From NCBI RefSeq assembly GCF_014905175.1, contig NC_057790.1, positions 27,244,469 to 27,308,468 of the forward strand: a stretch of 64,000 bases of DNA. The letters are read 5' to 3'. The position numbers and the translations under genes were made by a program. The notes below the pieces were generated by a model. The model ran no database searches, had not been told where the DNA came from, and saw nothing but the letters and a program-made list of their open reading frames with translations. The stretch's first letter is position 1. Every line of letters begins with the position of its first letter. Shown here piece by piece: positions 1-11,164 of this stretch. Origin of the DNA: Aphidius gifuensis. Its lineage: Eukaryota > Arthropoda > Insecta > Hymenoptera > Braconidae.

Positions 1-2119
1 GATGAAGAGTTTGTAGCCAAATATTACCAAGTGCTATTAATGAATAGGCATCATTACTTGTTGCTGGATTCTTGAGAATTCTTTCAAATTTTTTTTGTCC
101 AGGTCCCCATTCCATTTTAGCCAAATGAAGATTACCAAGAAGTGACCAAGCATCAGGATGTTCATGATTTATTCGTAGTGCATCTTTAAACCAATCAGAT
201 GCTTTGTAAATTTGTCCTTTGTCTTTTTCCATACAGCCAAGTCGTAAATAACAATCAACATAATTTGGATGTTCTTTTAATATGTCTTTGTATAATTCTT
301 CAGCACGATCAAACACACAAAGTGATTCACTCAAACGTGCAAGATTATATGTTGTGGTAACAGCTATTGAATTGTAATATGCTGGATCATCTTGAGCACT
401 TAGCTTTGAATGAGCCAATGAATCTTCAAAGTTTTTTTTTGCCTCTTCAAGATTATTAAGACGATAATGCAAAGCACCAACATTATTTAATATTTCAGAT
501 GGTATATCAGCTTGAACTGTGTCTTTTAATATTTTAATTGCTGTATTATAGGCATTTAATGCTCCAGTTAAATCACTTTGTTCAAGAATTTGTGCTAATT
601 CAATCCAGGCCTCAACGTCATCTGGAAATTGTTCAGTTACTTTTCTCAAATGGCTTTTGGCAATATCTCTTTTTGACTGTGACGATGAATTGGCATACAA
701 TGAGCCAAGTATTTTCATTGTTTCATAATTACCAGGTTGAGCTTTTAATACTTTCTCAAAGCAACCAGCAGCATTTTCTGAATCACCACGATAGACATAC
801 ATTTGACCAAGGCCAAAGTGGGGTAAAACAAATGCTGCTGGTGCAAATTGAGTAGCTTGATAATAATATTGAAATGCCTGATCATAATCAATTTGTACAT
901 GAAATGCACGAGCAAGCTGATAACAACTCTCAGCTCGCATTGCTTCATTTTCTGTATTATGAAATGCATGAAGTGCCAAATGTTGTACTTTATTATAATC
1001 TTTTTTAAAGAAAAAATGATTTGCCAAATGATTGAGTACCATTGGATTTGTCGAGTCAATTGTGTAGGCTTTTGATAACATTTGTACACCAGTTCTAATT
1101 GTATCTGGTTTTTGTTCATTCAATTTTAATATTGACAAACCAACCAAAGCTCCAACACACTGGCTATCAAGTTGTAGTGCACGTTCAAATGCAAGTTTAG
1201 CTTTATCTTGATTATTTAATTTCATAAAACAGTGTCCCATACCAAGTCTAACAGCAGCTGGACAATTTGGATTTGTTCTTAATGCTTTTTTATAAAATGC
1301 CAGTGCAGCACGATAGTCTTTTTTATTAAATGCAATACATGCTTTACCAAGAAGTGATGGAATATTATTTGGTGATTGATTCAAGACAAAATTAAATTGT
1401 GCATCAGCTTGATCCATTTTGTCACCTTCAAGAAGACAAAAATATGCACGACCAAGTAAATGATTTTGATCATACATAATAATTTTATCAGCTGTTGTAT
1501 AAAGTAATGTTGCTTTTGTAAATAAATCTCTTTTTTTATCTTTATTCTTTTCACGATTAGCTTCTTGAACATAGTATGCTGCCAACATATCCAATGCACG
1601 CATTTGATCTTTTTCATAATCACGATATTCAATATTAGCATCAAGACGAGATGATTCAAGGATTTTAATGAAATCCTCAATTTTATTTTGTTTGTAATAT
1701 TCCAATGCCAAATTGACCCAGATATTAAGTTGGGCATGTTCTGAACGTAATATACTAAGTACTTCATCGCCCTCAGGTAGTTGTTCCAGATAAAGTTCAA
1801 TCACCTATTAATTATTTAAACAATTTGTAAATAAACATAAAAGAGTAACGATAATTTATTTTGATTTTTTTTTTTTAATTATTTAATTAAAAAAAGATTA
1901 ATTGAAATAAATAAAATAAAATTTAAGAAAAAAACCACAACAACAACAACAACAACAACAACAATAACAGTGATTGTTTAAATTTTTATAGTCAAATTAG
2001 AGGTTATGTTTAAGATAGACACTAAAAAGCCGATACATTTAAATTATTTAAAACACTTGATATCTAATAAAACTCACCTCATCTGTATCACGAAGTGGTA
2101 TTTCTATTGATCCCGCCAT
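1..2119 (-). CDS. Ctr9: Ctr9, Paf1-complex TPR subunit (3' part lies outside the window)
   Basis: Exons 2078..2119 and 1..1804, with a GTGAGT donor and an AG acceptor. The ATG is at 2119 and the protein opens MAGSIEIPLRDTDE, which I recognise as the conserved Ctr9 N-terminus. About 615 residues are visible, roughly half of the family's usual ~1,100-1,200. They form tandem TPR repeats, including the conserved stretches ILEQSDLTGALNAY and DDVEAWIELAQ. Ctr9 is the TPR scaffold of the nuclear Paf1 complex, which travels with RNA polymerase II and promotes H2B ubiquitination and elongation. The window cuts the gene, so the last TPRs and the charged C-terminal tail are missing. The visible part is intact, with one intron of 273 bp and a very long second exon. 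Confidence 0.95.
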
Positions 2120-2328
2120 ATTTGGCGTCACAAATAACTTTATTAACTGATTTAATTAATATATAATATTGTAACAATTTAAAGACACTTTCTTGTTGCT
2201 CTCGAAGAGGCTTCACACGTCAAACCGTCAACAAACAACAAGATAAAAAAAAAAAATACACGGCTTTTTTATTACAAACATACCAACTAAATAAAAAAAA
2301 ATCAAAATGTCGTCTCCAAGAGCTGCTG

Positions 2329-2505
2329 ACCTCTATAATAAACAAAGCAAACTAAATTTAAAAAACAGCGAATTTTAAAAAACAAATCTTTTTTCTTGAA
2401 TTATTATTATTATAATTATTATTATAAATTGGCAATTTAACAATTTTATATACAGTATTTTGAAAATGAATATAATATTTTATCAATTAACCACGTGACC
2501 TAAGC
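2329..2505 (+). repeat. Direct repeat, copy 1 (partner at 5441-5560)
   Basis: Begins GACCTCTATAATAAACAAAG and runs through AAATCTTTTTTCTT and CAGTATTTTGAAAATGAATA to a CACGTGACC end. Position 5441 starts with the same block in the same orientation with few changes. The two copies flank the F-box/LRR gene. Confidence 0.75.
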
Positions 2506-2534
2506 ATGCCGGTATCTACTGAAATTTACAATTA

Positions 2535-2630
2535 GGAATTGGATGTGGTGAACAAGCACTTCCTGGTGTTTATTCTCGTGTCAGTTATTATCATGATTAG
2601 ATACAACAATATGTCGAACGTCAATATTAA
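2535..2630 (+). pseudogene. Broken C-terminal tail of the scarface-like protease
   Basis: The 32 codons correspond to the last 32 codons of the protease at 52061-56858 (GIGCGEQALPGVYSRVSYYH onward) at near-identical nucleotide level. The Trp codon of the HDW motif has become TAG (2598-2600), and the last Tyr codon plus stop have collapsed to TAA. No protease sequence lies upstream of it, so it is a 3' fragment carried by a segmental duplication, on the opposite strand to its source. Confidence 0.85.
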
Positions 2631-3228
2631 TAATCATTTAATCATCATCAACATCAACAACAACAATCAATCATTATTTATTTAAGAATATTGTTAAATG
2701 TTTTTTACTTTTCTTTTTTTTTATTTTAATTAATAATTAGTAATTAGTAATGCGCATATGTATTATGAGATTTAAGTTATTCTTAAATTATTATTGTATA
2801 TAGTTATATAATAATTAAATTTTAATTGTATAATAATTATACTATTTAAATAGGTACATTTTAAATAATAAATTGATCGCACAAGATTTTTCTTCAAGAT
2901 GCAATAAAATTTGTATACGAGCTATTCTGCAAATGAATGAAATATGTATGGATAAATAATATTAGAAAAAAAATATAAATATACCAATTTTTTTTTTAAT
3001 TAAAGCATTTATTTTTGCATAATAATTATACAGATAATCGTTAATTAATTGTTAACGATATATACATAGAAAATAGAAAGAAAATAAAGAAACAATAAAA
3101 AAATTAAAAAAAACCAAACAAAAAAATTACAGGTGAAAAAAAAAAAAAACAAAACAAAGCTACCTTCGATAAGCAAACATAAAAATATAAAAATTTTACC
3201 GTTAAAAATAATTGAATTTATAATTATA

Positions 3229-5171
3229 TTAATATCTGTGATGTGTAATAGTTAAATATTCATATTGAACTTGTGTGACAGGCATATCACGTGAAACCCA
3301 TATTTTTAATTGCCTTTTACGATTTCTCGATATTTCTTCTGCTTTTTCAATAAATTTATGAGTTATACTTGTGTTTACAACAACAAGAATTTGCATCTCT
3401 GGTGAATTTTCGAGAACCTTAATGACTGATTCATCAGTAATTTTATTGCTGTGTGGTAAATTTAATTTTATAAAATTTTTAAGCAATATAATTGAAGAGT
3501 CAGTGGTGTTATTAGAGCCGAAAAAATCGAGACATTTTAAATTATTCATTTTTGTACATGCAACGATACCAGCATCAGTTAGAGAGTCACATGATGCATG
3601 TAGTATCCGTAAATGTTTCATAGTGTTAGCAATATGATATATACCATCATCGTTAATTGGCCAACACATAATATCTAATTCCTCGATATTTTTAAAGAGC
3701 TCTTTTTTATTATCCATTTTTCCTCGAATGTAAGTAGCGTTGCCAAAAAAGTTTTGTATTTTTTTAGAATTTTGCACATAGTCATATAAACTCTTGTGAT
3801 ATTCTAAGCCAGCAACTACAAATTTTTTTAAGGCTTTTAGTTGAGAAATCACCTGCAAATTAGATAATTCACATAAAAAACTTGTGTATATATTGCGATA
3901 GATAAGATAATAAGATATATGTATAAAGTTTAGGTTAAATAATATATTTACACTAGTCATTTCTTCTGGAAAATGAGCGTTCTCCTCCTCAAGCTGCATG
4001 GCTTCAGGCCAATTTAACATACTGAGATCAGTCAATGTATCAGCAACGTTTAACAATGAATTAATTAAAGTTGTAGGTACCAATGAATCCACACCACAAA
4101 GACAACGATGAAATATAATTTTTAATACTTTTAGTTTAGAAAGATTTGTAAATGCATTACTTAATATTGCATCATCAATATCATCAATATTATCGATTCT
4201 TATTCCAAGTTTTTCGAGATTTGGACAATACTCATTAATAATTGGCAGTATGTTACATTTAGGATAGACTGACAAGTCTAATTCTCGTAAATAACGACCA
4301 CATTTATAAAGCAGTGATTTTAAAAAATTAAATTGTCTATCTATTGTTGGATAATTTTTCTTTAAAAAATTTGGATACTCGTCATACTCCCAATGAGTTA
4401 GTTCAATTTTTTTGACATTAAACCAAGCATTATCAAGAGCTCTTTTCCATTTTTCGCATACTAAGAAAAAAAAAATTAATTAATTGTCATTATATATATA
4501 CTGTAAATAATAATTTTTTAAATTAAATAATTCATCATCTTACCCAGTGCAATTTGTTGTCTCTCATATGCTGGCACATACATGAATATTTCAGCCAGGC
4601 AATCATCATTAACACGCTCCATTATCATCCTGATTTTGGCGTATGAAGCATCATCATGGTGATAGTAATCTGTCTAAAAAAAATATATAAACAATATATA
4701 AGCTGAAGTAAATTGTTGGAGTAAATTGCTGTTTGTTGTTGTTGTTGCTGTTGATAATTTTTATTGTAGGCCTCTATGCCTATACTATACTACACTATGT
4801 TAACTTGACTATGGACTACAAAACCAGTTCATATATAAAACTCTATGACTGGACTAACTAACACTTATTTTCGACTAACCTTATCATCTTTTTTATTAAA
4901 AGACCATGTTATTTCAATTGGATTTGGAGCCTTAGGTTGCTGATAGTATTTCTGAAAAGAATAATCAATATTTACCAAATTAATAACAATAATTCAATAT
5001 ATTATATATAATATAATCTACAAGCATGGGATGCAGACTATACTGCACTTTTTTTTAATTAACCTTGTTATTCTTTTTGCTCATGCAACGTGGAATTCGA
5101 CTTGTAGCTTTATATTTTTTTATCAAGCGTTCTGGCGAGCTTGATTTCCGTAATCGTTTGAGCTGACTCAT
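3229..5171 (-). CDS. F-box / leucine-rich-repeat protein, lineage-specific family
   Basis: Exons 5064..5171, 4880..4951, 4544..4673 and 3229..4460 give 513 aa. Residues 1-60 are basic (MSQLKRLRKS start; KKNNK at the exon 1 end). An F-box-like segment follows at about 79-115 (VNDDCLAEIFMYVPAYERQQ, then VCEKWKRAL). The rest is irregular leucine-rich repeats of the FBXL/AMN1 type, for example LKCLDFFGSN and LNLPHSNKITDESV. Such proteins usually act as SCF ubiquitin-ligase substrate adaptors; here that is inferred from domain order only. A paralogous first exon lies at 63837 and a degenerate 3' fragment at 51253, so the family has duplicated locally. The start is supported by conservation of this exon in the paralogue. 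No family name can be assigned. Confidence 0.85.
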
Positions 5172-5269
5172 ATCTGATAAAATTAATAATTTGTATGAAG
5201 GCCAAACCTTATCACCTCACAATTGTTAACTGTTGTTCATAAAAATTAGTAAAGCTTCCAGCACCAGTA

Positions 5270-5302
5270 TTTGGCCACGTGGCAACCACGTGATGTAAGC
5301 TA
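5270..5302 (-). promoter_or_regulatory. Double CACGTG E-box upstream of the F-box/LRR gene
   Basis: On the minus strand the sequence reads CACGTGGTTGCCACGTGG, two CACGTG palindromes separated by 5 bp, about 110 bp upstream of the ATG. The paralogue at 63837 has the same arrangement (63621-63640) about 200 bp upstream of its ATG. CACGTG is the consensus of bHLH-Zip factors such as USF or Myc/Max; the factor here is unknown. Confidence 0.55.
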
Positions 5303-5440
5303 TGTCAAAATATACTATGAGGCGATATGAGGTGTGTTTGAACTTCGACTGACCTGATCATACGTATGATACTGATGATAAATTTGATAAATTTTATGAT
5401 AGTTGAAAGGGCCCTCTTTTTTTTTATAAAATGAACTAAA

Positions 5441-5560
5441 TGACCTCTATAATAAACGAAGCAAACTAATTTAAAAAAATAAATCTTTTTTCTTAAATTA
5501 TTATTATTATACCAGTATTTTGAAAATAAATATAATATTTTACAATAATCAATTAAATTA
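5441..5560 (+). repeat. Direct repeat, copy 2 (partner at 2329-2505)
   Basis: Starts GACCTCTATAATAAACGAAG and contains AAATCTTTTTTCTTAAATTA and CAGTATTTTGAAAATAAATA in the same order as copy 1. An internal AT stretch of copy 1 is missing. Confidence 0.75.
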
Positions 5561-5730
5561 AAACTAAAAAAACCACAATAATAATGTTTATTATTTACAA
5601 TATAATTTATTGTACAACAGGTACTTTTTTTTTTTTTTTTTATTTTCAATAGAAAAAAAAAAAACAATTGAATTAAAATAGTATATTATTATAATTATTT
5701 GGCAACACACTCGCTTTAAAATAAATTTAA

Positions 5731-6892
5731 TCATCGACCAATTATTGTTGGTTCATCTGCCATAGCAATTTCTTCATTTGGTGCTTTATCACGTTTACGT
5801 TTTTTTGAAAATAACATAAATGAACATCCAGCTAATGCATTTGATAGACAAACAAACCATGCCAATACTATTGAATAGTCATAATACATTGATGCACCTT
5901 TGGGAAATGTTTGTTGTACATTTTTACTCTCGTATTCAACTGATGATATGATTACCTGAATGACAACCATCACACAAGCAGCTGAAAAACAACAATTAAT
6001 TTAACATCAATTTATATGACTTAATTTATTTATTTATTTACACACATTAAAACTTACCAGTTATAAAATGAATACCACCAGCAAGACGTTTAAACATATA
6101 ACGTGGATTTCTAAATGTATATATTGAAAAAAAAAGTCCTTGAATCATAACAATCATGCTGATAATAGCAAATGACACTTGTGTTCTAGCATAGGCTAAC
6201 AAATTAAATAATTTTAAAAAATTAAAAACATTTATTAATAATAACAATAAATAATAAATAATAATATTTACTTAAAACAGTTTCATCAAAGCCTGGATCT
6301 GAAATGATATTTATTTCTGTTGGAAACATTTCCAGATATTTGCATTCATCTGTAAATTAAATTAAATTAATTTTTTTGTTACTTAAAAATAAAATAATAA
6401 TTATACATTATTAATAATAATTATTACGATAAGGTAGTAATTGTTGATTTGAATTTTCATGACTTGGTACTAATCCACTGGTGCAAGATTTCCAAAGACC
6501 TTGATTTCTGTAAATGAGCATTCTTCCAGCTTTTCCAGCATCACCAAGTGGCAAACCTTGGCTTTGATTGTCTTGTGCTTCCACGACATACCAATGATCA
6601 GTAAATATTGCAACTGCCCAGACAAATACTGATAAACCAATTAATATTGTACAGCCAAACAACACCCGCCTTTCAAATACAATCTACATAAAAAAAAAAA
6701 AAATTTAAATTCACATTATTTATTTATCATCACGCTCAACATTATTTTTAAATGTCAAAATAAATCTACATTTTTTTTTTTTTTTTTATTTTAACATTTA
6801 AAGATTCTGTTGAATAATTTTACATTTGTTTTCAAAAAAAAGTATGTATATATACGAACCTGGCTGTATAGAGCTTTCATTCGACTCGCCAT
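5731..6892 (-). CDS. Claudin / PMP22 / Ca-channel-gamma superfamily four-TM protein
   Basis: Exons 6860..6892, 6428..6683, 6272..6349, 6058..6195 and 5731..5981 give 251 aa starting MASRMKALYSQ. There are four hydrophobic segments: about 17-35 (LFGCTILIGLSVFVWAVAIF), then after a long first extracellular loop about 130-150, 170-190 and 205-230. The first loop has the superfamily signature GLWKSC followed by a second Cys (HECKYLEMF). The tail is cytosolic and basic (KKRKRDKAPNEE) and ends IIGR. Members build septate or tight junctions or act as channel auxiliary subunits at the plasma membrane. I cannot tell which: the long loop and the tail would fit a stargazin-like subunit as well as a claudin. 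All introns are short and all junctions are in frame. Confidence 0.8.
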
Positions 6893-9800
6893 TATTATTG
6901 TTATTATTTTATTTAATTTAATTTTATACAAAAAAATATCACTGTCACCACTTTGAATTTCTTTTTGAAATAAAAAAAAAATGTTTTAAAACATATGCAG
7001 CGATGCCAAAATAATAATAATAATAATAATATATATATTTTGTTGGTGAATAATTATACTTGGCAGTGGTCCAACACACATTCAATTAATTATCCATATT
7101 CTTTAATTATTGTTTAAAATGACATTTGTATCAATTATCAACACAATCACTAAATTAAAATATCAAAATTACATTTTTATTTTTTTTACTCCAGATTATA
7201 ATCCTTATGCACTTTTATGATTTTCATACTCGAGACATTTTGATGTTGAATTTATGTCCCAACAAATTATGACATGTGCCATTTTCGTCAAAATATTTAT
7301 CTATTTATCTGAAACAAGATCAAAGAAATAATATATGTATATATTTATAAATATAAACATTAAACAATGAAAAACAATGTTAATAAAGCAAATCTTGTTA
7401 CAGTCAGTTTAATATTTTTTCGTTTAAATTATCTTGTAAACATGAAAAGAAAAAAAGAAAAAATATATATTTATACAAATAAGATTGTCTTGATGATTGA
7501 CCAAAATACCACATTGTTATTTGTATGCAATGACATTTAAATTTTGTCATTGTGCCAACATTGTGAAAATTTTCTTAATGTCAATAATAATGTCACAATG
7601 GCACCACCACAAAAAAAAGCAATTAATTATTATATTATTTATTTTATTAGTTGCCCTGTTAATTTAATTAACAGCTATCAATAATTTTTTTTTTTTTTTT
7701 CTTTTTTCAAATGAAATACATAAAAAAATATGTCAAGACTAGTTCGACACATAAAATTAAAGCAATAATAAAAAGCCAAGAATAACTTGAGTATAAATAT
7801 AATTTAAATGAAGAATAAATAGTTTACAAGTATGCCATTGTTTTAATGATTGCTCTGGTATACGCATGTAATGACTAATAATAAAATTGTGCAATAAAAA
7901 ATGTAAATAAAACTTGGGTAAACGTTAAAAAATATATATAAATGTGTGCAGCATAATAACATATTTGTTGTATTATTTATTTAATGCGTATTTTCATGAC
8001 AAAAAAGAAAAAAAAAAAAAAAAAATTAACCGAAAAACGAGACAGAAGCGAGTGTGTAACATTCAAAGTATGAATGATTTATGTATATATATGCGAGAGA
8101 AGCTTCAGACAAGTCTGATCAAGTGGAAAATGAGCGAGAAACCGATACGAGCTTAAAAATATAAAAAAAATAAATAAAAGAAATATGTATTAAGAGAAAT
8201 AAAGCGATACGAAAATAGGATGAGGCCGAGTAGGAGTTTCTTGTTCGTGTATGTCACTATAATTTATATTTTATATATGTGTTTTAGATATACTATTGTA
8301 GACGCTTATTTTCATCATCACCACCACCATCATCATTATCATTATCATCATGTAGACTAATATTTTATTTAGCTATGGATTATTATAATTAGTATATGGG
8401 TTTTTTTATATTTTCATTTTATTTCAATTACGCCGGCAAATAAAATAGCAATCAACAAGTTTATTTACAAGTGACTCGTTACAATCATCATCAATTATAT
8501 ATATTTATTTTTTCTCTAAATAATACATTGTATCACAATAACACAAATTTTTAACTATTTATTTTCAAAAATAAATCGCACACAATGGCACTTAAAGTAA
8601 AGTAAAAATAAAATAAATTTAAGGTTGATTCTTGAAATCTGAAATCGCAACAGATTTTTTTTTTTTTTATCTTATGTTTAAATGAAATAAATATCTACAT
8701 TGTCAATTTTTTTCAATTTTTTTTTGTTCGGTTTTTTTGAGATATTTACTGTCAAAGTTGACAACTTTAACACGCAAGGTATAGGCGGTATCTCATATTT
8801 TTATTAATAACTTTTTCAAAACGCAACAGAAAACGTTAAATTTCTATCAGTTTGTAGTGCTAGAAAAGACAAATTTTTTGATATAAATTTTTAGTATTTT
8901 GTCTTCTGAGTTTAAAAAATAAATAACTTTGAAATTCAAAAATTTCGCGAGAAGCGCAGCACACAGACATGAACACAAGCATGGCTTCAGTGTACGATGT
9001 AATCTTTGCTCGCTAGTGTGTAGCCACGATACACATACTACTAAAGAATTTGTTTTTTTCATCAGTGGCGCCACAAAAAATTTTAGGACACGGGAATAAA
9101 AAATAGCGTTATTGATATACGGGCCCTTCGTGGCATAAATATTGGTTCGGTGATGTGACTGGGAATCAACCTTAAAACCACTTTATACTTTTTTTTTGTT
9201 AATTTAAAAAAAACAATGAAAATAATTGTAAATGAATAAAACAAAAGCTTCGAAGTATTACGCGTATGATGAGAATAAATATATTTTTTTTTTTTCGTTT
9301 TTAAATATTTATATATTAAATTAGTTAATTTAGGTAATGTAAAATAAAAAACACACGAGACTCACGAGAGTTATGACTTTGTCGGGTCAACGTTCTATGG
9401 TTGTATGGTTGTACGGTTCCTTGGTTGTATGGTTGTTGGTTTGTTGGACTTTCTTACTTGTGTCTGACTGAGTATATTGTAGAACCGACTGAGTGGAGAT
9501 GCTAACAACTATTGCGACGACGACGACGCACTGCTTTTACTACTGTACACGCACGTGATAAAAAAAAAATATATAAAAAAAACGAAGATGATGATGATGA
9601 TGATGGTGGTGGTGGGTTGATGTTGATATATCTATATATATTTAAACGCCCCAACGTACAACTAGATGAAAATTAAGAAAAAGTCTGCATGACGATAAAA
9701 GTTTTATTCTCTTGTATTGTATTTTTTTTTTTATTTATTTTTTTATTGTATGACTCAGCCATAATAAAACAGCCCTACTTCAAGTGGATTTTTCAAACAC

Positions 9801-11164
9801 AAAATCATATATACGCATCAAATAAAACAGAATTATTCCCGCAAGTGATGTGAACCAGTATCAAGTCAGACACATCAAAGACATATTGACCTATATTTAT
9901 ATTGTTTTTGTTGTTGTTGTTATTTATTTGAGTTGAATATATTGAAGATATTCAACAAAATATATAAGAGGGTGCATTAATCAAAAATAGTCCCCTATTT
10001 TATCTATATTTATTTTGTTTATTTATAACGCTCGACAGCTTTTATCTTGAAGTTTATATATTACCCCACAAACGCATCATTTATATATACAAAAAAAATT
10101 TATTAATTAATTAAAAGAACTGCTCACTATTTTTTTTATATACAAATATATTTAAAAAAAAAAAAAAAAAGATAAATGAAACTAAGAGCTTTATTTACTT
10201 TAACATAATTAAATATATTAATGAGTGCATTGTCCTTCGCAAAGGTCATTTATTGTCTCGCCATTTGTTTGCATGCATATTGATATAAAAAAACAAACAA
10301 TTGCATCAATGATATATAAACTAATTTATCCACGCATCCATCAGTCTACCTATTCATATATGTACCTGTTGTAAACTCAATACACATAGAATGCATGTGC
10401 TGCAACAAGATTAAATCTTATCTGAATAATAATAATAAAATAGTGACCGTGACAATTACCTCTAGTTGTCACACACTGGAGGTCATTATCCATCCGAAAG
10501 GTCTGATACATTTTGAGATCGATAAGTATATATATGATATCAAACTAAAAAATCTTGCTGTATGCGTACAAGTATATAAAAATGAAATAAAAAAAAAAAC
10601 ATACAGCCATAATAATTTGACAATAGTATACATATAAGTAAAGTCGATTCGACAATTGTTTCTATGGTTACATATATACAAGGTGTGTGTTCGATCGAAG
10701 TTAAGTTTACTGGTCCCAAGAGAGGGGTGACTTAAACCCGAGGGTATTTTTTTTAAGCCATAACTTATGCTTGCTTATGCTATACCTCACATCAGTTGTT
10801 GTTTAGTCTTGTCCACTTTCACATGTGTTGTATATAATAATAAATAATAATAAATATAAATACATAAATCAACACTGGTATATATTTAATAAAATCTCAG
10901 AAAAATTATATTCATTCATTCGTTCATCCCCATTCATTCATTAATTTTAGTATTATATTATTTTTTTTGATTTAATTAGAAAAATGTAGTATTTAAATAT
11001 ATTTTTTTGATTTTTAAATTTTTCTTTTTTTAATGCTTGTAATGTAAAAAATTTTTTTATTTATTTAAATAATATTAAACGAGCCTCTGTTTAATATATA
11101 CTGCTAAGCTTAAATTATTTTTTTTTATATTATTATTATTATTGATGATTGAGAATAAATAAAA
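6893..11164. other. Large gene-free interval
   Basis: AT-rich DNA with many homopolymers. Notable parts: a less AT-biased island at about 8750-9130, a candidate minus-strand leader exon near 9458-9490, and GATGAT/GTTGTT simple repeats near 9590. I see no coding gene. The open frame at 8847-9074 has no recognisable homology. Confidence 0.6.
9458..9492 (-). promoter_or_regulatory. Candidate leader exon / initiator for a minus-strand transcript
   Basis: On the minus strand a TCAGTCGG arthropod-type initiator (9492-9485), and a second TCAGTC about 20 nt later, are followed by a strong CAA|GTAAGA donor at 9457. The next gene on that strand is the claudin-like gene starting at 6892. The link is an inference. 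Confidence 0.3.

Larger units (their letters stand above)
2120..3228. other. Rearranged intergenic segment between Ctr9 and the F-box/LRR gene
   Basis: No intact gene. It holds the Ctr9 promoter side, a direct repeat (2329-2505), a broken protease tail (2535-2630), and about 600 bp whose reverse complement resembles 51,400-52,060. One of the clearest shared blocks is around 3165-3185, CTACCTTCGATAAGCAAACA, whose reverse complement resembles 51,555-51,575. A second, at 2880-2940, matches 51,740-51,790. Confidence 0.7.
5172..5730. other. Intergenic: LRR promoter and second direct repeat
   Basis: Contains the upstream region of the F-box/LRR gene, a second copy of the 2329 repeat at 5441-5560, and the 3' flank of the claudin-like gene. 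No other coding sequence is seen. Confidence 0.6.

Noticed and set aside
745..1119. Open frames overlapping Ctr9 (for example 745-1119 and 1381-1800, minus; 538-855, plus)
   Set aside because: They are out-of-frame shadows of a well-supported TPR reading frame.
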